Shown here: positions 47,639-57,621 of the stretch, piece by piece | Layout: each line of letters opens with the position of its first letter | How positions within the stretch are numbered: the stretch's first letter is position 1 | Assembly (NCBI GenBank): GCA_001695595.3 | Contig: MBPM02000005.1 | Location: 1,178,001-1,242,000 of the forward strand | Direction of reading: 5' to 3' | DNA length: 64,000 bases | Source: Plasmopara viticola | Lineage: Eukaryota; Oomycota; Peronosporomycetes; Peronosporales; Peronosporaceae | Position numbers and translations under genes: made by a program | Notes under the pieces: generated by a model | The model's input: the letters and a program-made list of their open reading frames with translations, nothing else | Databases searched by the model: none | Told to the model about the DNA's origin: nothing

Positions 47639-47692
47639 CGCAGAGTAGGCTTGCTTCGCAGAGTAGGCTTGCTCCGCAGAGTAGGCTTGCTC
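47639..47692 (+). repeat. 18-bp minisatellite, three units
   Basis: cgcagagtaggcttgctt is repeated head to tail three times with one C/T variant, at 47639-47656, 47657-47674 and 47675-47692. In the frame open across it the unit reads SQSRLA. Confidence 0.9.
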
Positions 47693-47834
47693 CGCTTAAT
47701 ATTTTCTGCGATTTTGCATTGCAGTGGTAATGTAGAAAAGTTTAGGTTCAGCAAGCGACAGAAAGGTAGTTGTCATTGAATATTGCGTTTTCTATATATA
47801 TTGCAATGCTTTCCTGAATCTTTTTTTCTTGTGG

Positions 47835-47975
47835 CATTTTACGCTGATGGCCGGGTACTTGCATGTAAGAATGAAAGGCTGCTTAAGATGATTAAGAAGG
47901 CACTCAGCGAGCAATTCGAGATGACGGATCTCGGTCGACCTACGCTTATTTCGAACATGAAGATTAATCAACTTT
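47835..47975 (+). pseudogene. Ty1/copia reverse transcriptase fragment
   Basis: FYADGRVLACKNERLL followed by KKALSEQFEMTDLG corresponds to the copia RT segment around the catalytic YVDD. That motif now reads YADG, so a catalytic Asp is gone. Less than 50 codons remain; flanks are unrecognisable. Confidence 0.75.
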
Positions 47976-49134
47976 GAGTGGTGACAGTCTTAACTTGATG
48001 AATTTGCGTTGGTCGACCGCACAGTTGCAGTTGATGCACACCGTCAATTTGATTTAGATTTAAAGCGTGCGGTTTTTATTTAAAAAAAGAGTTATTCGAT
48101 AGTTGATAGCTCACTTCCTGTGCGTAGCTTTACATGTTAATGTAGAATTGAAATCTTCATCGATGTATCCAAGCTGTACTAATGTTGCAAGAATTTCAAA
48201 CTGATTCTCCTTTGCATTCTATGACAAGACGTCAATGTATTCGATGCCGGTGTTCGGTGATCTTCAACAAAATAAGCTTTTTGCTTGCGATTTGATGGGC
48301 TGGGCCTGTTGAGTTGCAGCGACGCCCTGCGTCTCGTGAATACCTCGCATATTCTAATTTGTATAACAGGCTAAAAATAGGTGATTTTACTGTCATCAAT
48401 CACCACCTCATCGTTTTCGCCAACGATAATAGTAGCTCCACATCTAAATTAGTGCCTTATGCCAAATCGCTCTTTCTAATCCGTTGCATACCCAACTTTT
48501 CATACTAGGAAGCAAAAATGACACGCTACTCGATAGCAGCAAAGAAGAAAGCAAAATTGAAGTTACTGTCGGCTCAATCTGATTTTTATTATTTTAAAGG
48601 GCTATCATTCATCTTTAATTTAAAAATATGTTCATATCTGTGTCCAAGCGATGGCCAAGCCCTGCTATAAAAATTAATAGAATGTCGTAGCATTTTTAAG
48701 TAGAAACCTATTTTGTTGTGTCGCATAGTGTAATTCAGTCACAGAGGAAGCTGATTGAAGTCGGCCGTCGGACGAGGCTGAGGCGCAGGCGCAGGCACAG
48801 GTGAGGTGAAGTCGTGGAAGAGGAGGAGTGTTTGTGCTCAAAGCTAATTGAGTAGTGATATCTGATGAAGAGCCCTTACGACTTATTTCCTTGCTACAGC
48901 CTTACTGGTGGCTCTTAGCCATCGACTGCTACCTTCCTAATAGCTATTATTTTTTATTCCATCTGGCTTTTTGCACATCCTAGATTTCTTTTGTTTAACA
49001 AAGCCTCTTGGCTTCCATTGACAGCAAGATATCTGGAACTGTCTTGTGATCGGAATATGTATAATCGTCTATATTTATGGATAGTACAAACGCACATGTA
49101 TCTTGGAAATGTTTTTATAATCTTGCGTAAAAGC

Positions 49135-49160
49135 CGTCACCGGCAAAACTGCCGGTGACG
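49135..49160. repeat. Perfect 11-bp stem hairpin
   Basis: cgtcaccggca and its exact complement are separated by aaac, a GC-rich hairpin in an AT-rich stretch. It could be the core of a foldback element; no gene lies close enough for it to act as a 3' signal. Confidence 0.7.
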
Positions 49161-49965
49161 ACGATTGCGTCAAACATAGCCACTTTATCTAGGTGTGTAC
49201 AGTTTTATACTCTTGAGAAATTATGCCATTTTCTTTGCGATCTCTTGACATTTTTTCACACGAACAAGAAAGACTGCAAGTACACCTCTTGAGAATACTT
49301 AAATGCTTAAAGCGCTAGATATATCCTTTTGATTTTAATTTGTTACATCTATAATAAATTGGCTGTTTAAAATTGAAATCTTGACGTTTGCAGCTGTTAA
49401 ATATGTTAAGCTGTGTTACTGCGATTAGGGGATGTGCAAGTGTCGTAAGTTGAACAAAATTCATTACACTTTTATGCAAGTGTCGTAAGAGCATTGTCCT
49501 GAGGAGTAAACTAAATATTGAGCCTTATATTGTTTCGCGAAAAGATTACTAAAATCTGCTTTTTCTAATTTAATAAATCTAAAGATAAGAGTAAAGTATT
49601 AAAAAACATTCTATTCAAGTGATACTCGTCGAAGATGAAAAGGTCCAACACGATAGCAAGGACTAGGGCAAGCAGCTGCTTTAGGTATAAGTCGCGATGT
49701 CAGAGGCAGATAATATGCAATCGTGGCTCAGATAAAGGAGATTGGTGATTTAAGGATATCGATTGTAAGCCTAATCTAAACTTCGCATCGTGAAGCAAAA
49801 GTGTATTGATGTATCAGAGCAATTTTTACGGGCAATGTCCTGAAATGGTATTGCTCCATTTGCACTAAGCGGTGCATCAAATTGTCCCGGCTCCAGATCT
49901 GAAAGCGTTTTTACAACAACCCCAGAATTTTATACTCAAAAGTGGTTCTAGTCTTTTCCGTCACG

Positions 49966-50103
49966 TAATCTTTCTATTATAGCAAATTTAACCGGAGCCA
50001 AAAATCAGGCCTCTGTAAGTTTGAGATAGTCAGTTAATCTTTCTATTGTAGCAAATTTAACCAGAGCCAAAAAAAATAGGCCTTCTTTAGTTTGAGGTAG
50101 TCT
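49966..50103. repeat. 69-bp tandem duplication
   Basis: Two adjacent units, each starting taatctttctatt and containing tagcaaatttaacc, with a few substitutions and small indels between them. Confidence 0.85.
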
Positions 50104-50689
50104 CGTCAATAGATATCACATACTGAAGGGCTGGGTTTTAATATCAGTTGCCTTCGGTCGACTATAACGCAATTTAGAGCCCCTGCAAGCTCAAATGACA
50201 AACAGTTCATGCCATCACCATTTAATCCTTTCCAAAACCAGTAGCTCGCTCGAGCAAGACCAGCCTAACGAAGCACCAAGGATACAAGGGAGCACAAGGT
50301 TTTTTCACATCTCTCAAGATTGAAGAAAAAGCTTTTAACTGTTTATCGAAGGTATTTGAGAGGCTACTGCCGCGATGTTGCTATGCTCAACGTCGCCGGA
50401 GCATCAGCTTCAAGAGTCCATGAAGTGGGAGCTCATCAAAGTGAATTGGCGAAAAATACCGTCCTTGCATCCTTTCAAAATTGATGTTGTAAAGGTGATA
50501 AGTCCAACGTTGGTTCTAACAAACAGCCATTGAATTGATAGTTCTCACGCTACTGCCTCGCAGCTTTTTGAGGCATCGTCAGCAAAGTTGAAACATCGGC
50601 CATCCCTGATATTTGGTTAGTACCCTCGAAAGCTTGGTTAAGATGTACGGGCCACATTTACGCTGTATGCATTCGAGCGTGATATTCGG

Positions 50690-51055
50690 CCAACTTTCGA
50701 TCCGCCTCCATATTTTTATTAGTCGCGCTAGCGCACTAAGTGTTTCGTACGTAGAAACGCCAAGATACCGATGCTCTAGTGCGTTTTAAAGACACGTCAT
50801 CTCGCTTCTTCCATCGTTGCTGATCCGATAGACATTTCTTTACAGGCTCACGTCTTTGTCTTTAGCATGTTCATAGCCACGACTCGGAAATGTCTCACCC
50901 GAGATGCATCAACATGTACAGAAATGGCTTTAGCATTCGTGCTCCGCGATGACTACGTTGTAGCGCCCTCATTCGCAAGGGCCGTGACGAATGATGCCAA
51001 TACTGTCATGCCGGGACTAATGAACATTGACGCGGTCGATGCGTCTGGCACCTAA
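50690..51055 (+). pseudogene. Ty3/gypsy gag remnant
   Basis: One frame reads KTRHLASSIVADPIDISLQAH, then VFSM, CLTRDASTCTEMALAFVLRDD and MNIDAVDASG, ending at a TAA (51053-51055). It follows, from recall, the C-terminal gag of oomycete gypsy elements (RHLxSxIVxxPID...; EEAFALALREDY...; PMEIDAIEA). The N-terminus is lost and no CCHC knuckle could be located downstream. It is not collinear with the gypsy RNase H piece at 46.9 kb. Confidence 0.6.
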
Positions 51056-52885
51056 TAGCTACAGAGGTCCCTCGCAGTGGTCGAAAATGGCCGTCAGAGA
51101 TTTCGATAGTTAACTCATTGGGTAGCTTTTTGTCGTGAGTCAATATCCATGTTGACTCAGATAAGTCGTCTTGAAGATTGCAGACTACCTAACCATACGA
51201 TGGCTTGCCCATCACGTGTTACATATCGAAATGTTCGAGCTCTTGACCGATCGAAGTTAGTTGACACTTAGTTATACACATGTCTTTTGTTGCATCAACA
51301 TCAAAAGTAAACACACGGCAACTTGCACATAAGACGGCGACCTGCCTCAAGCGACCAAAAGGCAGAGAAATGAGCGAGTTTTGTGTGATGCGGCTCAAGG
51401 ACTGTGTCGCAGTGCGTGGTGACACGCAAAGTGTTTAGGCTCAAAGACTAAACTAATCACCCTCAACTCGAACAAAGCTTCCTTCACCGCAAGCGGAAAC
51501 TTGTCCTCGAAAGAAGAACAAGGCAAAACAGCGCTCGAAGGTACCGCAATTGAGAGATTTAGAGACAGTGTCGCTTTCCTGTCGCTGATCGATTCATGAC
51601 AAATAACGTATAGAAACTCGTAGAGCTCGGGATCTCACTGACTTCCCTCAGCATTAAAGCATCAGACTTATTTGCCTGATGCTCTTGAGTATGATTGCCT
51701 CAACCACTAGTAAGCCAGACTTGCAAGCACGATCTGTGTAAAAGGATATTTTTGTCGCTTAACTCCTCTTCAAGACCCAACAGAACACCTCTGGACCATT
51801 CCATGCATACTATGTACTGCTTTTTTTTCGCAGCATAATAGACAAAGACAACAAGTAGGCCGCAAAATTTCCGCTCTCTGAAACTTGGACAGGAGATATA
51901 CCAGCCACAACTACAGATGAAGCATCGACTCATGCTAATTTGATGACTAAAAGCCCGAGGGTCTTTCTTCTTCTCATTATTCATGTAATGGGAAACGGAC
52001 CACCCAAGTTGCGGGCCCATTCCGCGTATGAGTTATCTTAGCACACAATATTACTCTCACGGCGTTCTCAGAAGAGGCGGGGTGACCCGTCTAAAATGCA
52101 ATCGCCCACGGCCGTCTTTGTGGACGGCGATTGCCTTCACAAAGGGTTCCTGACCATCCTTCTTGAAAATATATAAACGCTTCTAAAAAAGTCACGGTAG
52201 ACGTAGCTAACTTTCATAAAGATTCGTGTCAGCTGAAGCTTCAGCTCATTTTGAGAGAAATTCGCCATTCAGCTATAGCAATATCCAGTTTTAAGCTCGT
52301 CCACCGAAATTCAAGACGACCTGAGCCACTTTCTGTTGTCTCGTCCACAACAAGGCAGATGTCTTAGCCATTTCGACCTCTCGGATCCAGAACAGTATAT
52401 ACCCTTCTTTCTCCTCTTCGAATGTCATCGATTACTCTCGTTTTAGAGAGGTTGTGCCGATTTCATCGGCGTAGATGACTTTGTCATCTTTAAATGGCAA
52501 ACAAAGTGGTCTCGTAGCGTCCGTCGCGTCTGAACCACACACTGCATCTCTCAGGGCCGGGTAAGACTGTGAGCTTGTTCAGCTCGTCTTGCGTAAGTCT
52601 CGAAGACTCGTGTGTTGATCTGTAGCTAAGTGCATCCGAGCTGTCGTTGCTATTGCTTCTAAGAAAGCGTAAGTCTAGGTTTCTGACCTCTATTCGATAT
52701 ATAAATAATACGAGTCACAGACTGTTTTGTGTGTAGCTCCAAGACGTAGCATATCAAGTAACTTCCACTTTGTAATAGCAATTTCGCTTTATCAATGAAA
52801 TATCGCTCCCCATGAGAAATGGATCTTAAAGTAAGAAGGAGATTGCCGACGCCGCGACAATTGTACAACAATCATGCTCGAGCGC
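51056..52885. other. Decayed repeat-like region
   Basis: No intact gene. An inverted repeat gcaatcgcc...ggcgattgc lies at 52099-52134. Some frames may be further gypsy relics, but none is recognisable. Confidence 0.45.
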
Positions 52886-53236
52886 CTCATATGTGCTGAC
52901 AACCGACCCTGTGGCTCGAGTGGTTAGCCGTTCGATCCAGGACCAGGAGGTCCCCCGGTTTGATACCCATAGGATCCAAATCAAGGCAGCCGAAGATGGG
53001 TCACTAAAGTGGACAAGCCACCACTCCCGTGTGTGTGACTGCCCTAATAACACGCGCTTGATTGGGTAAGAAAAGGGTTGAGTGGGGACGCCCCGCTGAC
53101 CGAAAAAGCCCCATAGTGTAATGAGGGGTACGGAACCAGGTCCCAGTATGGGTCGGATTGCTACCAGCATCCCGCGATAGAGACAGCTTAGTCCAAGCGC
53201 GTGGGTTCCGGTTGCTTGAATCTCATATGTGCTGAC
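52886..53236 (+). mobile_element. Complete tRNA-derived SINE with 15-bp target duplication
   Basis: ctcatatgtgctgac is present perfectly at 52886-52900 and 53222-53236, enclosing a 321-bp element. Its head is tRNA-like: A-box gtggctcgagtggttagc (52911-52928) and B-box ggtttgataccc (52957-52968), at a normal Pol III spacing. The body is unrelated to tRNA and recurs, diverged, at 9.1 kb. There is no long poly-A tail. A perfect duplication implies a young insertion. Confidence 0.85.
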
Positions 53237-53623
53237 TCGGTCTAGATCCGGGGCGGTCGCTGCCACCGCATTCTTATCGCGATATATTTTGTGCTGGCGT
53301 TAATTATGTTTTTAAGATAATTAAGTAGTGCCATTTTTTTGTATCACGACAAACCGTTTTCCAACCTCGATATACCTCGATATTCTTCTTAGATACGTCA
53401 AAACACATAATTTTTCCCAACAAGATTATGTAGCACACCTGCAAACGCATAACTCTCACAGTAACTTTTGCTCATGTCTGTTACAAATTTCTAAGCACTG
53501 AAATAAGTTAAGGCCTCCCTACCGCTTAAATGCCATTCGATAAATGTAACCCGCGCTTACTCGTATATTCAGCAAAGGGCAGAGTGTACCGTAAGTGACA
53601 CTAGACTAAGGCCCCGCCAAAAC
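53237..53623. other. Intergenic, atlastin 3' side
   Basis: AT-rich, no gene seen. Confidence 0.5.
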
Positions 53624-55666
53624 CTATTCCTGTTTCTCCTTTCCATCACTCTTAGAAGCGTCAATCGCCGTCTTAACAATGGAAATGACCGTCTTCACAC
53701 GCTTAAACATGACTTGTCCAGTCGACATCATAATTAGCAGCATAAACACAATCAGGGCCCAGTACAGGTGTGACAAGGTATGGCTCACTTGTCTGTACAT
53801 TCGTCAAAACAACGACCAAAATATCACACATCCCATTAGCCATTACTCATCCCATCGTCAGTGCGAGGCTACGTACTTGCAATCATAGAGGGGCAAGTCA
53901 TACCCAATGTGTTCATAACAAAACAAATCCTGCGAGATCCGAAACACTAACAGGGCCAAGGCCACACACCCCGGAATCAAATAAAACTCCAAGTTTTTAT
54001 ACGGATCGCGTTCGGCATTAACCTCCAAATACCGATGCCGTTCCTTCTCAATCAACTCGGCCAGCTCTTGCCGATAGCGCACAATTTCACTCCGGCGACC
54101 CATGCGTGCCCCATCGTCAAACACGTCCATGGCCCCCTGCAAACACGCCTTGTGATGCTGTTCCAACGCCTGGACCGGCACGTACTGACACTTGGCACCG
54201 GCCAACGTCTCCATCTCGCGCTTGTAGCGCAGCAACGCCTTGTCCCGCTGGTTGACGTTATTGGCCTCGGCCGTCGCTTCCAGCAACGTCTTGGCTTCGG
54301 GAAAGATCGACGCTTCACGAAAGAGGCCGGCATACGTTTTAATGTACGTAAACAACTCGCGCGACGTGACCGTGACCCCATGAATCTTCTTCGGCACCAA
54401 CTTGGCAGGGTCAAAGAGATCGTCCAAGTACGCCGTGAGTAATTCCAAAAAACGCGCGTCAATGGCCTCGACGGATCCATCGTACTCGCGCTCCGTCACA
54501 GCGTGGCCCGGATGGGGCAACAAGAAACACGCCACGTGCTCAAAACAAGCACTAATTTGTTCCCGCGTATCGGCCAAATCCTTTTGTTTCCGCGACGAGA
54601 GCAATTCCACCATGTATTGTGCCATGTCTTCTCGTTTCTCAGCCAACGTTTGGGTACGGGAAAAATCTTGCCAATCACGGACAAGAAAATCCAAGTGCTG
54701 AAACGGCCGTGGATGCGACGGTAGCTTCACGACCTTGTCGTCTTCGTCTTCGTCTTCATTTTCGTGCTCGGTTGATGCTTCGGCGTCCGTATCACTCAAT
54801 GTAGAGAGCGTTTTCGCTAAATTACGATCCGAGACCGAAGCAGCGTGCTGCAGCGCTTGCTGTTTGTCACTCAAAGACGACGACGCAGCGTCTCCAAAGA
54901 GGGCCATTCTTTATGTCACAACCACCCCGTTAGGACGCACGGCGTCAAAAAGTTAATGACAAAGTGGCGACACTAAAACGTACCGTCCGTATTCCGTAAA
55001 TAAAGCCAAATGTTGTAAATTATCCTCTTGGACCCGTTTATCGACATTATAAATCTGGTACGAGCTCAAGAGCGTACTTAAGCCAAAGATACTCGCCGTC
55101 AGCATTTGCGACGTTTCGGAATCAAACATGCCTTGCGTATCAATGAGAAACACGGCAATGTCTTCGCCCGTCGCGCTCTGGCGGATAAACGGCGTTTCCC
55201 ACATCCAAATGCCCGTGGTATTGCGCTTTCGGCCGGCGCGCCAGCTAAAGCCTTTTTCGCCGTGGGTTTGCTCCACGTTGGAATTGCCCTCGAGCTTCTC
55301 TTCGCCACTGCCACTCACGCCTTCTTTGATCCAAGCTTTCCACACTTCGGTACTCTCGTCCTGTGCCCCGTCAGGCTGGAGCAGGCGTCCGTGGCTCGCA
55401 TGACGGAGGTAACGGAGAAACAAATCCAAGACAAAACTCTTGCCCGTGCGAAACGCGCCCACGACCGAGAAAATCGCGACCTTCATGTCTTCGGGCACTT
55501 GATGAAAGATGAGACGCAAGACTTCTTCATCCAGTGTAAAGTTTGTGCCTTCTTCGTTGATACTGACAATCTGACGGGCACGAGGAAGATCCTTGACGGA
55601 ATCCAGGGTGACGGGCGCGGGTGGAGGGAGCACACACGCGGACGGAGGTGGCAGGGGGGATTCCAT
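53624..55666 (-). CDS. Atlastin/Sey1-like dynamin-family ER GTPase
   Basis: Exons 55666-54984, 54908-53877 and 53792-53624, with introns of 75 and 84 bp; 627 residues. GTPase motifs: P-loop GAFRTGKS at 70-77, a TTGIW switch at 150-154, DTQG at 176-179, and the guanine-specificity RD pair in FLVRDW (305-306). Intron 1 splits FTEYGR and MALFG, where the atlastin core continues. A helical middle domain follows. Two membrane segments come next: NLEFYLIPGCVALALLVF in exon 2 and LYWALIVFMLLIMM in exon 3. The second appears only if the 84-bp intron is removed. They form the hairpin that anchors atlastins in tubular ER. A basic amphipathic tail (KRVKTVISIVKTAID) ends the protein, as in animal atlastin. 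It drives homotypic ER fusion. An acidic insert DEDEDD near residue 282 is unusual. It diverges from the asparaginase gene across 299 bp. Confidence 0.9.
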
Positions 55667-55965
55667 GTTCTCGCCGAGGAAGGAGTCGGTGAAATATCTA
55701 TTGTGAAATTCCGATCACAAAAGGGGATAAAATCGTGAACTTGAAGTTTTGCCATTATTATTAGTATTTTCATCGAAATGGCAAAAGGTCTTTCTTAGAA
55801 AAACGAAGGAGCAGTTGTAAAGCAGTAGCAAAGTAGTAAAGTCATTTTAGCAATAATAGCAATCATTTCAAATGTTCATTCTTCTATTAGAGCGCCGTTC
55901 GTATACTATTTTTAATAAAGCGTTTAATAAAGCCATGAAAGTGTCAATTGATAGCGTGGTGGCCA
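55667..55965. promoter_or_regulatory. Shared upstream region, atlastin-like / asparaginase
   Basis: 299 bp between divergent start codons; AT-rich, with no clear TATA or Inr placed. An out-of-frame ATG at 55935 precedes the asparaginase ATG and opens a short overlapping ORF, so it could reduce initiation at 55966. Confidence 0.45.
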
Positions 55966-57276
55966 ATGACTCGCTCCGAGTCCAAGACGCGCGAACCTCG
56001 CAACAACTTGAGTGACTCTTTCGACGGTACACAGAACGGGGTAAGTCTCGTGGCCGTACCACTAGGTGAGTCTGAAGCGCACGTGTGCGCGTCCCCAGGC
56101 TCCATGCACGCTCCGACCCCCACGATCACAAACGCCAATGGGGTCGGCGTAAAAGCCGAGCGCTCGCATTGTCTCGTTATCTACACTGGTGGTACGTTTG
56201 GCATGGTACCTGATGAAAAGGGCGTGTTGCATCCAAGCAGTGGGTTTTTAGCCAAGAAAATTCGCGAAATGGATGAATTTCAATTCGAAAACATGCCCCA
56301 CGTGACTGTGAGTGAATGGCTTTCTCCCATCGACTCGTCGGACATGACACCTGACGACTGGATTCTCATTGCAAAAGAGATTGAAGCCAAGTATTGGGAC
56401 TATGATGGATTTGTCGTGTTACAAGGCACGGATACGATGGCATATACCGCCTCGGCTTTGAGTTTTATGCTCGAATTCCTTGGCAAACCGGTCGTGGTCT
56501 CTGGCGCAATGATCCCACTGCATTTTCCACATAGTGATGCACGACGCAACTTGATCATGTCCGTCATGTGTGCCGCTTCGTTGGCGATTCCAGAGGTTTG
56601 CATCTATTCAAACAATAAATTGTTGCGGGGCAATCGAACGACTAAAGTCGCCAACATGTCGGTGGATGCCTTCCATTCGCCCAATTTTCCATCGTTAGCA
56701 ATCACAGGAGTCGAAGCCATTGTTGACCAGCCGTTGATTCTACCGTATCCACGCTCACGCTTTCGTGTCTTTACGAACCTATCGACAAACATTTGTGTCT
56801 TTCACTTGGTGCCTGGATTCGATGACGAGTGCATTGAAGCGTACATTGAACAACGCACTGCAGCCAAGGACCAGAATAAGCAAAAAGCATTGGTCTTTGC
56901 ATTATACGGAACGGGGAACGCGCCACTACGGAAGGATGGGTTTTTGCGTCTTGTCCAGCTCGCGATTGACGCTGAGATTCCAGTCACAATCACGTCGCAG
57001 TGCGTACAAGGACGGACGCAATTGGACACGTACGCAACAGGCATGAATTTGCTCAATATCGGCGTCATCACGTCCCTTGACATGACGATTGAAGCCTGTG
57101 TTGCCAAATTGGCTTATCTCATGGGTAAAGGCTTTACCGGCAAGCAACTGAAACTTAAGATGGAGACCGACTTGCGCGGCGAATTGTCCATTGTCGATGC
57201 CGTGGCAAATGGAGAAGAGATGTGTCGCACACAACCGTATCGCAAGACTGTCGTTCGCAGCTTTGCGTCGCACTGA
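55966..57276 (+). CDS. Type I (cytosolic) L-asparaginase
   Basis: Single exon, 436 residues from the ATG at 55966; upstream in-frame codons lack an ATG. The enzyme hydrolyses asparagine to aspartate and ammonia. Both catalytic threonines are visible: YTGGTFGM (Thr77 of TGGTFG from this start) and LQGTDTMAYTASAL (Thr155-Asp156). GKPVVVSGAMIPL, SDARRN and the C-terminal ITSQCVQGRTQLDTYATG (substrate-lid and CoA-like end) fit the bacterial type I/eukaryotic cytosolic class. There is no ankyrin tail as in animal ASPG. About 65 residues before the domain are polar and look neither like a signal peptide nor a presequence, so it is probably cytosolic. It converges on the anoctamin gene. Confidence 0.93.
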   Translation: MTRSESKTREPRNNLSDSFDGTQNGVSLVAVPLGESEAHVCASPGSMHAPTPTITNANGVGVKAERSHCLVIYTGGTFGMVPDEKGVLHPSSGFLAKKIREMDEFQFENMPHVTVSEWLSPIDSSDMTPDDWILIAKEIEAKYWDYDGFVVLQGTDTMAYTASALSFMLEFLGKPVVVSGAMIPLHFPHSDARRNLIMSVMCAASLAIPEVCIYSNNKLLRGNRTTKVANMSVDAFHSPNFPSLAITGVEAIVDQPLILPYPRSRFRVFTNLSTNICVFHLVPGFDDECIEAYIEQRTAAKDQNKQKALVFALYGTGNAPLRKDGFLRLVQLAIDAEIPVTITSQCVQGRTQLDTYATGMNLLNIGVITSLDMTIEACVAKLAYLMGKGFTGKQLKLKMETDLRGELSIVDAVANGEEMCRTQPYRKTVVRSFASH

Positions 57277-57621
57277 CACGCACACGTTGACATAGTATGA
57301 TAAGGTGTTTACAATAAAGATGCATGTCTTATTAATACTACTTACGTATCTATTAAACTTGTCCAGCTATACTATAGGACATTGTAGCATACAGCTTCAA
57401 GTTACTACAAAATCTACATTTTAAGTAGCAAAACGCGTGGCTATCTATTATTGAGTTAGCATATGCATCATTTATTATAAGACAATACGACTCGTAAAAA
57501 ACCTCATTTACCGAGTAGTATGCAATAACAATACTTTACTTATAGTAATACCTCTGAATCTTTGAGCACCGATCTTGTCGTAGCAATCAATCCCACCATC
57601 CTCTTCTCTAGTAGCGTCCTC
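57277..57621. other. Convergent 3' intergenic region
   Basis: 345 bp, very AT-rich, between two stop codons. Only 3' untranslated signals are expected; aataaag occurs at 57312-57318. Confidence 0.5.

Larger units (their letters stand above)
47976..50689. other. Gene-poor repeat region
   Basis: No coding support in about 2.7 kb. It contains the hairpin at 49135-49160, the 69-bp tandem duplication at 49966-50103, and a short ggcgca-type run near 48780-48800. Confidence 0.5.

Noticed and set aside
48774..48800. Short ggcgca-type repeat run considered as a microsatellite or CRISPR-like array
   Set aside because: Only about three irregular units, no spacers, and a eukaryotic context.
52911..52968. 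Possible tRNA gene
   Set aside because: A and B boxes are present, but no acceptor stem pairs and the sequence runs on into a repeated SINE body.
52826..53266. 146-codon minus-strand ORF
   Set aside because: Covers the SINE and its target duplication; the open frame is accidental.
55106..55738. 210-codon plus-strand ORF
   Set aside because: Antisense to the atlastin GTPase domain, which has unmistakable motifs.
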